Assembly: GCA_900766825.1 (NCBI GenBank)
Contig: CAAFWU010000030.1
Location: forward strand, 1 to 29,264
Length of the DNA: 29,264 nt
Reading direction: 5' to 3'
Source: Bacteroidales bacterium
GTDB taxonomy: Bacteria; Bacteroidota; Bacteroidia; Bacteroidales; Marinilabiliaceae
Numbering within the stretch: the first letter of the stretch is position 1; the number at the start of each line of letters is the position of its first letter. The notes under the pieces are model-generated. The model saw only the letters and a list, made by a program, of their open reading frames with translations, ran no database searches and was not told where the DNA came from. The translations under genes were made by a program, and so were the position numbers. Positions 8,854 to 16,218 of the stretch are shown here, piece after piece.

Positions 8854-9012
8854 CATTGCAATGTTAAGAATAATAAATCAGATAAAAAAGCTAAACTTGA
8901 ATTAAATTTTATTTTCACCTCAATTTGCCTTGAGTTTTGGGTAGGGTTTTGTATCTGTTTGAATATTTATGCAAAAACATCATCCATATGTGCCGACATA
9001 AGACTCTATGGT

Positions 9013-9330
9013 CTACTTTTCCAGAGTCGACAATATCTCCATTGCCTCCTGATTTGTATCTCCACAAAACAAACGTTCAGCCCTGAAGCCGAGGCATACT
9101 CTTGGACGCTCGGGCTTGCCGAATATAGTGCAACGATTGTCGGACGATAGATTAACACAACGAACCCCAGCCGGTTTTCCATTGGGCATGCCTGGAATGG
9201 GCGAACTAATGGATATGGCTATGCAACAAGCACCACACCCAGCGCGACACTCCATCCATTGGGGCGATTCGCCTTTAAGTATAGAAGTGGAACTAAGATT
9301 GCTCTTGGGCTCAGCGAGAGACTCTTTCAT
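9013..9330 (-). CDS. YkgJ-family cysteine-cluster protein (CxxCxxCC)
   Basis: The 105-residue protein carries the YkgJ/UPF0153 signature: C28, C32, C35 and C36 (CRAGCGACC), then C58, C67 (RCTIF), C79 (VCLGF) and C89. The family is thought to bind a metal or iron-sulfur centre through these cysteines, but its reaction is not established. The ATG at 9330 lies 26 bp after the dus stop on the same strand, so the two genes probably form an operon. All expected cysteines are present and nothing looks truncated. No membrane segment or signal peptide is visible, so it should be cytoplasmic. Confidence 0.85.
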   Translation of the reverse strand: MKESLAEPKSNLSSTSILKGESPQWMECRAGCGACCIAISISSPIPGMPNGKPAGVRCVNLSSDNRCTIFGKPERPRVCLGFRAERLFCGDTNQEAMEILSTLEK

Positions 9331-9356
9331 TAATAGTATCGTTAAACAGAAAGCAA

Positions 9357-10298
9357 TTATTGACCCAAGTGAGAAAGCAATGCACAGACGGCAGCCATAT
9401 AGTCATCGGATTTGTGAGACTTTCTTATGGCCTTGAGATCCTTGCGATCGGCATATTGGAAGAAGTAGTCCCAATATGGCTTAAGATGTTCTGCTACTTG
9501 ACGATCTTCGGTCATGCGACTCTTGGCTGCTAAAAACAACTCCTCATGAAATGCCTTGAAGCGAGCAATAAAATCTTGTCCATCAACCACGTCGCCACGT
9601 AGTTTACGTCCTAAGTCCAAATTGCCCAACAGACCGCGACCAATCATCAAGCCCTGCAGGTTGGGCCATTGGCGCAAAACATTCTCAGCCCCTTCTGTGG
9701 TAAGTATATCTCCGTTATAGACAAGCGGATGCTTGCATTGGGCGGCGAACTGACCAAATGCCCCCATGTCGCACGTGCCCCTATACTGCTGTTTGGCTAT
9801 GCGAGCATGCATGGTAACGTAGGCCAACGGTGTGTCATTGATGGCATCGATGCTCGCTTGCCACTGGTTGGAGTCTGAGTAACCCAATCGCATCTTGAGG
9901 CTAAAAGAGATGTCATTCGAGAGTTCCCTAATACCATTGAGCACATCGGCAAATGAGTTAGGATTATTAAGCAGAGCTGCACCTCGGCCATGTGCCATGA
10001 CGGGCGGAAAGGGGCAGCCTACATTCACATCAATTTGCTTACATCCCTTCTCTAAAATTGGTTCGCACAGATGTTTTAGTTCCTCGGCCGACGATGGCAG
10101 AATCTGAGGAATCACATTGCTCATCTGTTCTGCTGTGAGGTCACGCAAATCCCTTTTGCGAAATAGTCCGCGCTCTATGCGAATGAAGGGGGTATAGTAA
10201 AAATCTACGCCACCAAAATATTTGGCATGAAGACGACGAAAGGGTTCATCGGTAAGCCCCTGCATGGGAGCGAAATGAATTTTAATGTGCTTGTCCAT
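9357..10298 (-). CDS. tRNA-dihydrouridine synthase (Dus family)
   Basis: Dus enzymes are FMN-dependent TIM-barrel reductases that turn uridine into dihydrouridine in the tRNA D-loop. The 313-residue product shows FAPMQGLTDEPFR at the N-terminus and the catalytic-cysteine motif NVGCPFPPV. It also has MRLGY, YVTMHARI with a downstream YRG (TMHGR-like region), YNGDI and LMIGRGLLGN, which binds FMN phosphate. The frame opens at a TTG at 10313; the ATG at 10298 (MDKHIKIHFAPMQG) fits the family better. It starts only ~22 nt after the T-run of the tRNA-Leu terminator, with no visible promoter between. Readthrough of that terminator may therefore drive it. ykgJ follows 26 bp later. Assignment to DusA, B or C is not certain. 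Confidence 0.93.
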   Translation of the reverse strand: MDKHIKIHFAPMQGLTDEPFRRLHAKYFGGVDFYYTPFIRIERGLFRKRDLRDLTAEQMSNVIPQILPSSAEELKHLCEPILEKGCKQIDVNVGCPFPPVMAHGRGAALLNNPNSFADVLNGIRELSNDISFSLKMRLGYSDSNQWQASIDAINDTPLAYVTMHARIAKQQYRGTCDMGAFGQFAAQCKHPLVYNGDILTTEGAENVLRQWPNLQGLMIGRGLLGNLDLGRKLRGDVVDGQDFIARFKAFHEELFLAAKSRMTEDRQVAEHLKPYWDYFFQYADRKDLKAIRKSHKSDDYMAAVCALLSHLGQ

Positions 10299-10320
10299 TT
10301 TCGGGAGTAACAATGAGAAT

Positions 10321-10354
10321 AAAAAAAAGACTGGTAGTAATAAACCACCAGTCT
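10321..10354 (-). terminator. Terminator of tRNA-Leu(CAG)
   Basis: A 10-bp stem with one G-U pair (10328-10337 with 10345-10354, 7-nt loop) is followed on the minus strand by a run of T. It lies 12 nt beyond the tRNA 3' end and directly before dus. Confidence 0.85.
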
Positions 10355-10366
10355 ATCTTATGGGAG

Positions 10367-10450
10367 TGCCCAAGACAGGACTCGAACCTGCACGACATTG
10401 CTGCCACTAGTCCCTGAAACTAGCGCGTCTACCAATTCCGCCACTTGGGC
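10367..10450 (-). tRNA. tRNA-Leu (anticodon CAG)
   Basis: The minus strand folds as an 84-nt class II tRNA. The acceptor stem is GCCCAAG paired with the 3' CTTGGGC. The D-arm contains AATTGGTAGA. The anticodon stem CTAGT/ACTAG encloses loop TTCAGGG (anticodon CAG). A long variable arm precedes the T-arm with GGTTCGAGTCC. The discriminator is A and CCA is not encoded. A strong promoter precedes it and a terminator follows. Confidence 0.95.
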
Positions 10451-10482
10451 ATTGGTGCGCTCCTTTGTTTTTTTTGACGATG

Positions 10483-10514
10483 CAAAGATAGGTCTATTTA
10501 AAATAGATTCCAAA
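10483..10514 (-). promoter_or_regulatory. Promoter of tRNA-Leu(CAG)
   Basis: TTTG (10514-10511), 20 nt, then TATCTTTG (10490-10483) on the minus strand is a perfect Bacteroidota promoter. Transcription should start around 10476, ~25 nt before the tRNA. Confidence 0.8.
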
Positions 10515-10601
10515 TTATTGGAGTGCTTTTTTTGCCTTTATTTTACCAATCCTATTATCGTAAGCTGGAGCCTTTGTGTTAAAGGCCAAACACTCAATTT
10601 T

Positions 10602-11357
10602 TTATCTATTCTTTCGTCCAAGCAAAGAAATTATGCCGTTGACGAAGGTGAGAGGGTGTACGGGGTTGCCAGGTACATAGAGGTCCACGTGCAAACCCTC
10701 CAACACCGAACGTCGGAGTGCATTGCTTTGCGCAAAAATGCCACCACTGATGGCATCGGTGCCCGCCAAAATAAGCAACTTGGGGTCGGGCACGGCATTG
10801 TAGGCATCCAAGAATGGGTCGGCCATATTCTCGCTTATGGGACCAGTCAGCACAATGCCGTCGGCATGTCGGGGTGAGGCCACAAAGTCGATTCCGAAGC
10901 GACCGATATCGAAGTTTACGTTGCCAGTGGCGTTGAGCTCCATCTCGCAACTGCCATCGCCACCAGCCGAGACCTGACGTAGTTTGAGCGAACGACCAAA
11001 GAGCGAACGGATGTGTTTGCGAACCAAGTCGGCCTTAACCTCAATGGGGGTGTCTTGCCCAGCAGAGATAACAAGAGCCTCACGGTCGTTGGTGGCCAAA
11101 TGGAAGTCCTTGGTAAAGTGTATTTTGCCACAACTGGCCATGGCGCACTCGCCGCAGAAGGTGCAACGCCCCAAATCGATGGCAAGAGGCGAGGCTGAGA
11201 GAGCACCCGTGGGGCAGAGGTCGGCCAATTCATTGATATTGGGGCAATCTGCTGCAATGATGGGTCTTCCGCGGAAAACGCCAGGCACATCGGTGGTTAC
11301 AACATTGGGTATGTATTGGCGACCTTGATGACGCCATATTTTCAGTGATTCAAACAT
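10602..11357 (-). CDS. Ferredoxin-NuoB/HyfI-like fusion, small subunit of a hydrogenase/complex-I-related module
   Basis: The 251-residue protein has two parts. Residues ~30-90 are a degenerate ferredoxin domain: LCPTGAL (C48) and CTFCGEC (C65, C68, C71) can hold one [4Fe-4S] cluster. The CxxCxxC for the second cluster is missing, and C38 and C76 remain. Residues ~118-251 match the NuoB/HycG/HyfI fold (FGIDFVASPRHADGIVLTGP and DLYVPG). This subunit normally binds the proximal cluster (N2) with four cysteines. Here only C137 remains; the third position is in GTDAISGG and the fourth is N231 in VPGNP. The start lies 29 bp after the large-subunit stop. The family transfers electrons to or from the large subunit, but loss of the N2 ligands makes that doubtful here. 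Homologue calls come from motifs only. Confidence 0.85.
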   Translation of the reverse strand: MFESLKIWRHQGRQYIPNVVTTDVPGVFRGRPIIAADCPNINELADLCPTGALSASPLAIDLGRCTFCGECAMASCGKIHFTKDFHLATNDREALVISAGQDTPIEVKADLVRKHIRSLFGRSLKLRQVSAGGDGSCEMELNATGNVNFDIGRFGIDFVASPRHADGIVLTGPISENMADPFLDAYNAVPDPKLLILAGTDAISGGIFAQSNALRRSVLEGLHVDLYVPGNPVHPLTFVNGIISLLGRKNR

Positions 11358-11386
11358 TTCCTATCCGTCAAAAAAAGGTGGGTGGG

Positions 11387-12880
11387 TTATAGGTCGTGAC
11401 CGCAATAGCTGAGATCGAAACTCTTGTTGCAAATAGGGAAGTCGGAAATTCCATTGCCTCGAACTGCCATGGCCAGGCCGAGCCAGTTATGAACCGAAGG
11501 GTCTACTATTTTATAGGTCTCCAACTGCCCATTGGCATCACTCTGAGCCACATGGCAAATCATGCCTCGCCAACCTTCGACCATGGTGATAACAGTTGAG
11601 TTGGGTTCAAAGGTCAATTGGGGCATAGGTTCGTACTGATCCGATATGTTGTCCGCCACTTTGGGTATAAGCTTCTCTATCAAGTCAATTGATTGCTCAA
11701 TTTCATCGCGGCGCATCTTGGCTCGTGCATAGACATCGCCACTTGTTTGCACCACAGGGTCAACGCCCAACTGGGCATAGACCAGCGATGGATGCGAGGC
11801 TCTAACGTCGCGCTTCAGACCCGATGCTTTGGCTGCCATGCCCACCAAACCAATGTTTTGGGCCAATTCGGTACTCACAATTCCCGTGCGCTCAATACGA
11901 GACAGGACCGATGGCAAGTCGAACGTCAAGTCGGCCATTTCACGGAAGTGGGGCTTATAGGCGTCAATAGTCTTCTGCCAATCATCGGCCAAAGCTTTGG
12001 TAAAATGGAAGTTAGTTTTGCCAGGACGAATAAGACCCTTGGCAAATCGGTTGCCACACCACTTTTGGAAGAAGTTGATCATGGGCGTACGCAGACGTCC
12101 GAATACAGCACTTCCCAACTGATAGGCCACGTCGGTGCATATGGCACTTAGGTCGCCAGTGTGAATGGCAATGCGCTCTTGTTCCAAAGCTATTGTCCTC
12201 TCTAACTTCAACTGTTCGTCAACCTCAATGCCTGCCAGAGCCTCAACGGTCTGAGCAAACGTACAAGCATGACCTACCACAGTATCGCCCGCAATATTCT
12301 CGGACAGTGTTGCAAGTTGCAGAGGTTTGGCAAGTGAGGTCATAAGTTTCTCAACACCTCGATGTTGCCATCCCAACTGAATTTCCAGATGATGAATTTT
12401 CTCGCCTTCGCAAATGAAGCGGAAGTGACCAGGTTCAATGATGCCCGCATGAATAGGACCAACGCCAACGCGATGAAACTCTTCGCTCTCTATGTTGAAA
12501 AATGGGTAGTCATAGATGCTGTTGCATTGAGTGCGGTCGTGACTGTACCTAAGGGGCTTAAGCCAGGGGTGACCAATAAACTCGATGCCCCAAGCCTCGT
12601 GCATCTCACGCTCGAAGGTATGCAACGCAGGGCGCTCAGCGGTGAGAGAGCGAAGCACTTCGCCATTTTTTACTGTGGCAGCAAGAGCCTCAATGCTGTG
12701 CGTGGCATCGTTGGCTATGAAAGCAAAGAGTTTAAATGAATCGCCTTGGGGTTTGGCGAAGTAGCACAAACAGTGGTTAGACTGTGCCTCGGAGAGCCGT
12801 ATCATTTTGTCGTAGAAAACGGCATATGTATCAACCTCAATTTGTGCAGTTGGCAAAAGCTGCCCGTTTTTTATCTCCAT
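11387..12880 (-). CDS. NuoCD/HyfG-like large subunit without nickel ligands (Ehr-type)
   Basis: The 497-residue protein is a fusion like HycE/HyfG. Residues ~1-120 are the 30-kDa (NuoC) domain with HTFEREMHEAWGIEFIGHPWL. Residues ~135-497 are the 49-kDa/NiFe large-subunit domain with VGPIHAGIIEPGHFRF and GWQHRGVEKLM. Group 4 hydrogenases bind nickel with ERICGIC (L1) and DPCxxC (L2). Here L1 reads SENIAGDTVVGHA (A197 and T200 at the cysteine positions). The C-terminus reads SFDLSYCGHDL, with one off-register cysteine (C493). [NiFe] chemistry is therefore not expected. Such proteins are known as energy-converting-hydrogenase-related (Ehr) or complex-I-like. A good promoter lies 31 bp upstream and the partner gene 29 bp downstream. 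No membrane antiporter-like subunit is adjacent. Confidence 0.88.
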   Translation of the reverse strand: MEIKNGQLLPTAQIEVDTYAVFYDKMIRLSEAQSNHCLCYFAKPQGDSFKLFAFIANDATHSIEALAATVKNGEVLRSLTAERPALHTFEREMHEAWGIEFIGHPWLKPLRYSHDRTQCNSIYDYPFFNIESEEFHRVGVGPIHAGIIEPGHFRFICEGEKIHHLEIQLGWQHRGVEKLMTSLAKPLQLATLSENIAGDTVVGHACTFAQTVEALAGIEVDEQLKLERTIALEQERIAIHTGDLSAICTDVAYQLGSAVFGRLRTPMINFFQKWCGNRFAKGLIRPGKTNFHFTKALADDWQKTIDAYKPHFREMADLTFDLPSVLSRIERTGIVSTELAQNIGLVGMAAKASGLKRDVRASHPSLVYAQLGVDPVVQTSGDVYARAKMRRDEIEQSIDLIEKLIPKVADNISDQYEPMPQLTFEPNSTVITMVEGWRGMICHVAQSDANGQLETYKIVDPSVHNWLGLAMAVRGNGISDFPICNKSFDLSYCGHDL

Positions 12881-13255
12881 CGGGATTGTATCCTATGCAT
12901 TAGTGACTCGCAAAGTTAGGAAATTAGCCTATAAAGAAAAGCTACCTTTGATTTAACTAATAACAAAAAAGGGGCTTCCGTTGAAAGAATTTTTGCAAAT
13001 TGAAGTATTCCCAAACCTTTCCGATGAGTTTTGTTAACTCAAAATGTTGTAAAAGACAAATCGTTACCCCACGAGCAATCTCCTCCTCTGGTCACCTCAT
13101 TTCTGTGTCTTATGGTTTCTATGGTTTTGCCAATTATTTGTTCATGTTTTAGAGCAGTCTTGAATTTTTGAAGGTCTGCGTTGTTTTATCATGACAAATG
13201 CAAGTTAAGATTTTTCTTAAACTTACTCGGTGTATTTTCGGGTCAAAACAAAACC
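12881..13255. other. Intergenic region upstream of the hydrogenase-like module
   Basis: This 375-bp AT-rich stretch holds the promoter at 12911-12918 and the end of the ygiQ transcript. A 9-bp hairpin with a one-base bulge (13202-13210 with 13215-13224) lies ~30 nt past the ygiQ stop but lacks a following T-run. I see no gene here; in particular no membrane subunit or remnant of one. Confidence 0.6.
12911..12918 (-). promoter_or_regulatory. Promoter -7 box of the hydrogenase-like operon
   Basis: TAACTTTG on the minus strand, a perfect TAnnTTTG, lies 31 bp before the large-subunit ATG. The -33 region is T-rich (TTTC) but has no exact TTTG. Confidence 0.6.
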
Positions 13256-15502
13256 CTAGTTATTCCTTCTACGTTTTCTGAAATCTTGGTTGAATGCGCT
13301 TTTGTTTCGCTGCTGTCGTGTGTCACCATGGTTGCCACCTCTTTTCGGTTGGTCACTATTCTTGTTTGCAGGGTTGACATTGCGTTGCCCGTTGCCAAAT
13401 AGTTTGTCGATAAGATCCTCGCGGTGCATACGGTGCAGTTCATCCATTATCCTGCGCCTCTCTTCGGGCTTATACCAAAAGAAGAACATGCGCTGCTTGA
13501 GCTTTTCGTCTGGCGTATGAGCTGTGAAAATCTGCTCTTTTGTGTATGGGTGATAACCCGTTATGTAAATCTCGGTGGACACCGTCATGGGGGTTGGTGT
13601 GAAATCCTGCACCTGCTCCAACTGAAAGTCGAGGTCGTGGGTCTCAGCTGCCAACTCTGCCATGTCCTCTTCGCGGCAACCTGGATGACTGCTTATGAAG
13701 TAGGGTATTAGCTGTTGGCATAAGCCATGGCGGCGATTCGTCTCATCGAATATCCGCTTGAACTTGTGGAAAAGCTTGAAGGATGGCTTGCGCATTATGT
13801 TCAGCACAGTGTCCGAAGTGTGCTCGGGTGCCACCTTGAGTCGACCCGATACGTGGTGCACGATCAGTTCCTCTATGTAGGTCTTGTGGCTAAGTTTCTC
13901 CTCGGGGGTTGCCTCGTCGTTGAGTAGCATATCGTAGCGCACGCCGCTGCCAATGAACGATTTCTTTATGTATGGCAGGCTATCCACACGCTTATAGAGT
14001 TCTAATAAACGTGTGTGATCTGTGTTCATATTGCGGCACACTTTGGGGAATATACACGATGGTCGTGCACATTTTTTGCATAGTGACAAGTCTTTTCCCC
14101 TCATGCCATACATGTTGGCCGATGGACCGCCAAGGTCGGACAGATAGCCCTTAAACCCTGGCAGTTGGCTTATCTTATCAATTTCGCGCATCACCGACTC
14201 TTCCGACCTCGAGGCAATGAATTTGCCCTGATGGGCCGATATGGTACAGAAACTGCAGCCGCCAAAGCACCCTCTGTGGAGGCATACTGAGTTCTTTATC
14301 ATCTCGTAGGCGGGAATGTCTCCCTTGCCGTCATATCTTGGGTGGGGCAGATGGGTGTAGGGCAAGTCGAAAGAGTGGTCTACCTCGGCCTGAGTCATTG
14401 GCTCGTACTGGGGGTTTACCACCACCAGTTTGTCGCCCACTTGTTGAGTTAGTCTCTTTGCATGCCATCGGTTGCTCTCTTCCTCTATGTGGCGAAAATT
14501 GTCGGCCTGTAGCTTGCCATCGGCCAGACAGTCTTCGTGGCTATGCAGTTGCAGTGTTTCCCAATTCTTGTTCTTGGGCAGTGGTGCCGATGCGTCTTGA
14601 ATAAATACCGTTTGTGGCACTGTGCGTAACGAACTGAATGGCACCCCTTTGCGTAGCAGTGTGGCAATCTCTATTAGTGGTTTCTCGCCCATGCCGTAGA
14701 CCAAGAGGTCGGCTCCACTATCTAAAAGGATGCTTGGTCTTAGGCGGTCCTCCCAATAGTCGTAGTGGCTTAGGCGGCGTAGGCTAGCCTCTATGCCTCC
14801 CAACAGAATTGGCACGTTGGGATATAACTCTTTGAGAATTTTGGTGTAGACAATTGAGGGCATGTCTGGTCGTCGTCCCGCCACACCGCCTGGGGTATAG
14901 GCATCGTCGTGCCTACGGCGACGGTTGGCTGTGTAGTGGTTAACCATGGAGTCCATGGCCCCAGGCGATATGCCAAAGAAGTAACGTGGCGCGCCAAATT
15001 TCTTAAAGTCTCTTAGGTCGTCTTGCCAATTAGGTTGGGGCACAATGGCAACGCGAAGTCCCTCAGCTTCAAGTATGCGACCAATAACAGCTGCGCCAAA
15101 AGATGGGTGGTCCACGTAGGCGTCGCCACTAAACAGCACTACGTCCAGCTCCGACCATCCTCTAAGTTCTGCCTCCTTCACGCTTGTTGGAAGCCACAGT
15201 TTCAAGTCTTTTCGATCCTCTTTGGGCTTGTTCCCCCCGTTACACACAATAGCACCATTAGTGCCCTTTGCGCCATGTCCTGACGCTCCTTTGCTTTTTT
15301 GTTCCCCTTGTTTTGCTCCTAAAGTACCGTTTGGTTTACCTTTTCCATTTTCCTTATACCCCGATGGTTTGCTGGATTTGAAAGAGTTGGGTTTTGTAGA
15401 TACAGTCTTTCCCTTCTGGGCGTAGCTCTCCTTGGCATTCTTGCTTTTTCCCATCTGTTGATTGCTGTTGTCAGCATTGCTAAGTCTCTTTCTATTTTCC
15501 AT
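13256..15502 (-). CDS. YgiQ-family radical SAM protein (UPF0313)
   Basis: The 748-residue protein follows YgiQ closely from about residue 115. It shows LDVVLFSGDAYVDHPSFG, RRRHDDAYTPGG, LGGIEASLRRLSHYDYW, the radical-SAM cluster HRGCFGGCSFC and the later cluster CKKCARPSCIFPKVC. The reaction of YgiQ is unknown; the CxxxCxxC implies S-adenosylmethionine cleavage by a [4Fe-4S] cluster. Residues 1-110 are a low-complexity Lys/Gly/Asn/Ser-rich extension, longer and more basic than the short leader I know from E. coli. The C-terminus is an Arg/Asn-rich basic tail. The frame opens at a TTG (15532), but the ATG at 15502 (MENRKRLSNA) is preferred. Upstream is the tRNA-Gly/tRNA-Leu unit with its own terminator. 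Confidence 0.92.
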   Translation of the reverse strand: MENRKRLSNADNSNQQMGKSKNAKESYAQKGKTVSTKPNSFKSSKPSGYKENGKGKPNGTLGAKQGEQKSKGASGHGAKGTNGAIVCNGGNKPKEDRKDLKLWLPTSVKEAELRGWSELDVVLFSGDAYVDHPSFGAAVIGRILEAEGLRVAIVPQPNWQDDLRDFKKFGAPRYFFGISPGAMDSMVNHYTANRRRRHDDAYTPGGVAGRRPDMPSIVYTKILKELYPNVPILLGGIEASLRRLSHYDYWEDRLRPSILLDSGADLLVYGMGEKPLIEIATLLRKGVPFSSLRTVPQTVFIQDASAPLPKNKNWETLQLHSHEDCLADGKLQADNFRHIEEESNRWHAKRLTQQVGDKLVVVNPQYEPMTQAEVDHSFDLPYTHLPHPRYDGKGDIPAYEMIKNSVCLHRGCFGGCSFCTISAHQGKFIASRSEESVMREIDKISQLPGFKGYLSDLGGPSANMYGMRGKDLSLCKKCARPSCIFPKVCRNMNTDHTRLLELYKRVDSLPYIKKSFIGSGVRYDMLLNDEATPEEKLSHKTYIEELIVHHVSGRLKVAPEHTSDTVLNIMRKPSFKLFHKFKRIFDETNRRHGLCQQLIPYFISSHPGCREEDMAELAAETHDLDFQLEQVQDFTPTPMTVSTEIYITGYHPYTKEQIFTAHTPDEKLKQRMFFFWYKPEERRRIMDELHRMHREDLIDKLFGNGQRNVNPANKNSDQPKRGGNHGDTRQQRNKSAFNQDFRKRRRNN

Positions 15503-15621
15503 AGTTTTTTGGGGAATATAAGGATCAAACAAAATGAATAGAGTTGGACCTAACCGCTATGTCTCTTCTTAAAATCCCGCAATGGTGGGGTAGGGCAGTA
15601 GATAGACATAATGGCCTATGG

Positions 15622-15651
15622 GCAAAAAAAAAGCCCGAACTATGTCGGGCT
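15622..15651 (-). terminator. Terminator of the tRNA-Gly/tRNA-Leu unit
   Basis: AGCCCGA (15632-15638) pairs with TCGGGCT (15645-15651) around a 6-nt loop, and a long T-run follows on the minus strand. It ends the tRNA transcript before ygiQ. Confidence 0.88.
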
Positions 15652-15664
15652 CTTCAGTGCTTAG

Positions 15665-15748
15665 TGCGCAGGATGAGACTCGAACTCACACGATCTTGCG
15701 ACCACTACCCCCTCAAAGTAGCGTGTATACCAATTTCACCACCTGCGC
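15665..15748 (-). tRNA. tRNA-Leu (anticodon GAG)
   Basis: The 84-nt class II tRNA on the minus strand has acceptor GCGCAGG with the 3' CCTGCGC. The anticodon stem CTACT/GGTAG encloses loop TTGAGGG (GAG). A long variable arm and a T-arm with AGTTCGAGTCT follow. The discriminator is A and CCA is not encoded. It is the second gene of a unit with tRNA-Gly. Confidence 0.95.
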
Positions 15749-15807
15749 ATTAATGCTTCTAATAAACTGAGCACCCATTTGCTCAACCTTAGAAATTCAA
15801 TATGTTT

Positions 15808-15883
15808 TGGAGCGGAAAACGAGACTCGAACTCGCGACCCCAACCTTGGCAAGGTTGTGCTCTACCAACTGAGCTATTTCCGC
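15808..15883 (-). tRNA. tRNA-Gly (anticodon GCC)
   Basis: The 76-nt tRNA on the minus strand has acceptor GCGGAAA with TTTCCGC. The D-arm is AGCTCAGTTGGTAGAGC. The anticodon stem CAACC/GGTTG encloses loop TTGCCAA (GCC), and the T-arm contains GAGTTCGAGTCTC. The 3' end TCCA is encoded, unlike the two tRNA-Leu genes. tRNA-Leu(GAG) follows 59 nt downstream. Confidence 0.96.
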
Positions 15884-15933
15884 ATTCCTTTTTTGTTGCC
15901 CTCGAGGCTTTGTTTATCTCTCGATTGCGAGTG

Positions 15934-15963
15934 CAAAGTTACGGCAAAAAATCATTCTTGCAA
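15934..15963 (-). promoter_or_regulatory. Promoter of the tRNA-Gly/tRNA-Leu unit
   Basis: TTG (15963-15961), 19 nt, then TAACTTTG (15941-15934) on the minus strand fits the Bacteroidota consensus. The start would be ~45 nt before tRNA-Gly. Confidence 0.7.
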
Positions 15964-15985
15964 GAGTTTGGTGAACTTTTTTTTC

Positions 15986-16139
15986 GTCCAAGGGCATTTT
16001 TTTTTGCCTTTTTTGTTGCTATAGATACGGTTAGAAGTAGATTCTTTACTCTAAGTTGTTGAGTAATAATGTTATATATGTTCTGCTGGCTAAGGCTCGT
16101 CTGGCAGCATTTTTTTTGACCGAAATGGTCTTTTTTTTT
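15986..16139 (+). repeat. Cluster of small hairpins followed by T-runs on the plus strand
   Basis: Within the gene-free 15884-16218 stretch are three hairpin-plus-T units in plus orientation. The first is around 15990-16014 (loop of T8-9, then T6). The second is TGCTG at 16084-16088 with CAGCA at 16105-16109, then T8. The third is GACC/GGTC at 16118-16130, then T9. No plus-strand gene that they could terminate is visible nearby. On the minus strand, downstream of yihY, the order is reversed (A-run before hairpin). Confidence 0.4.
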
Positions 16140-16218
16140 AGGATTGGAATTAATACTGCTCAGAGCAGAGTGCTTTGCTTCCTGAATCAAACGTAAGACA
16201 CACAATCGCATGCTAACA

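Noticed and set aside
10602..12880. Working [NiFe] formate hydrogenlyase
   Set aside because: No nickel-ligand cysteine pairs, N2 ligands missing, no formate dehydrogenase or Hyp maturation genes in the window.
15779..16062. Plus-strand ORFs with text like ETRTRDPNLGK or GKRDSNSRPQ
   Set aside because: These are the well-known false ORFs antisense to a tRNA (here tRNA-Gly).
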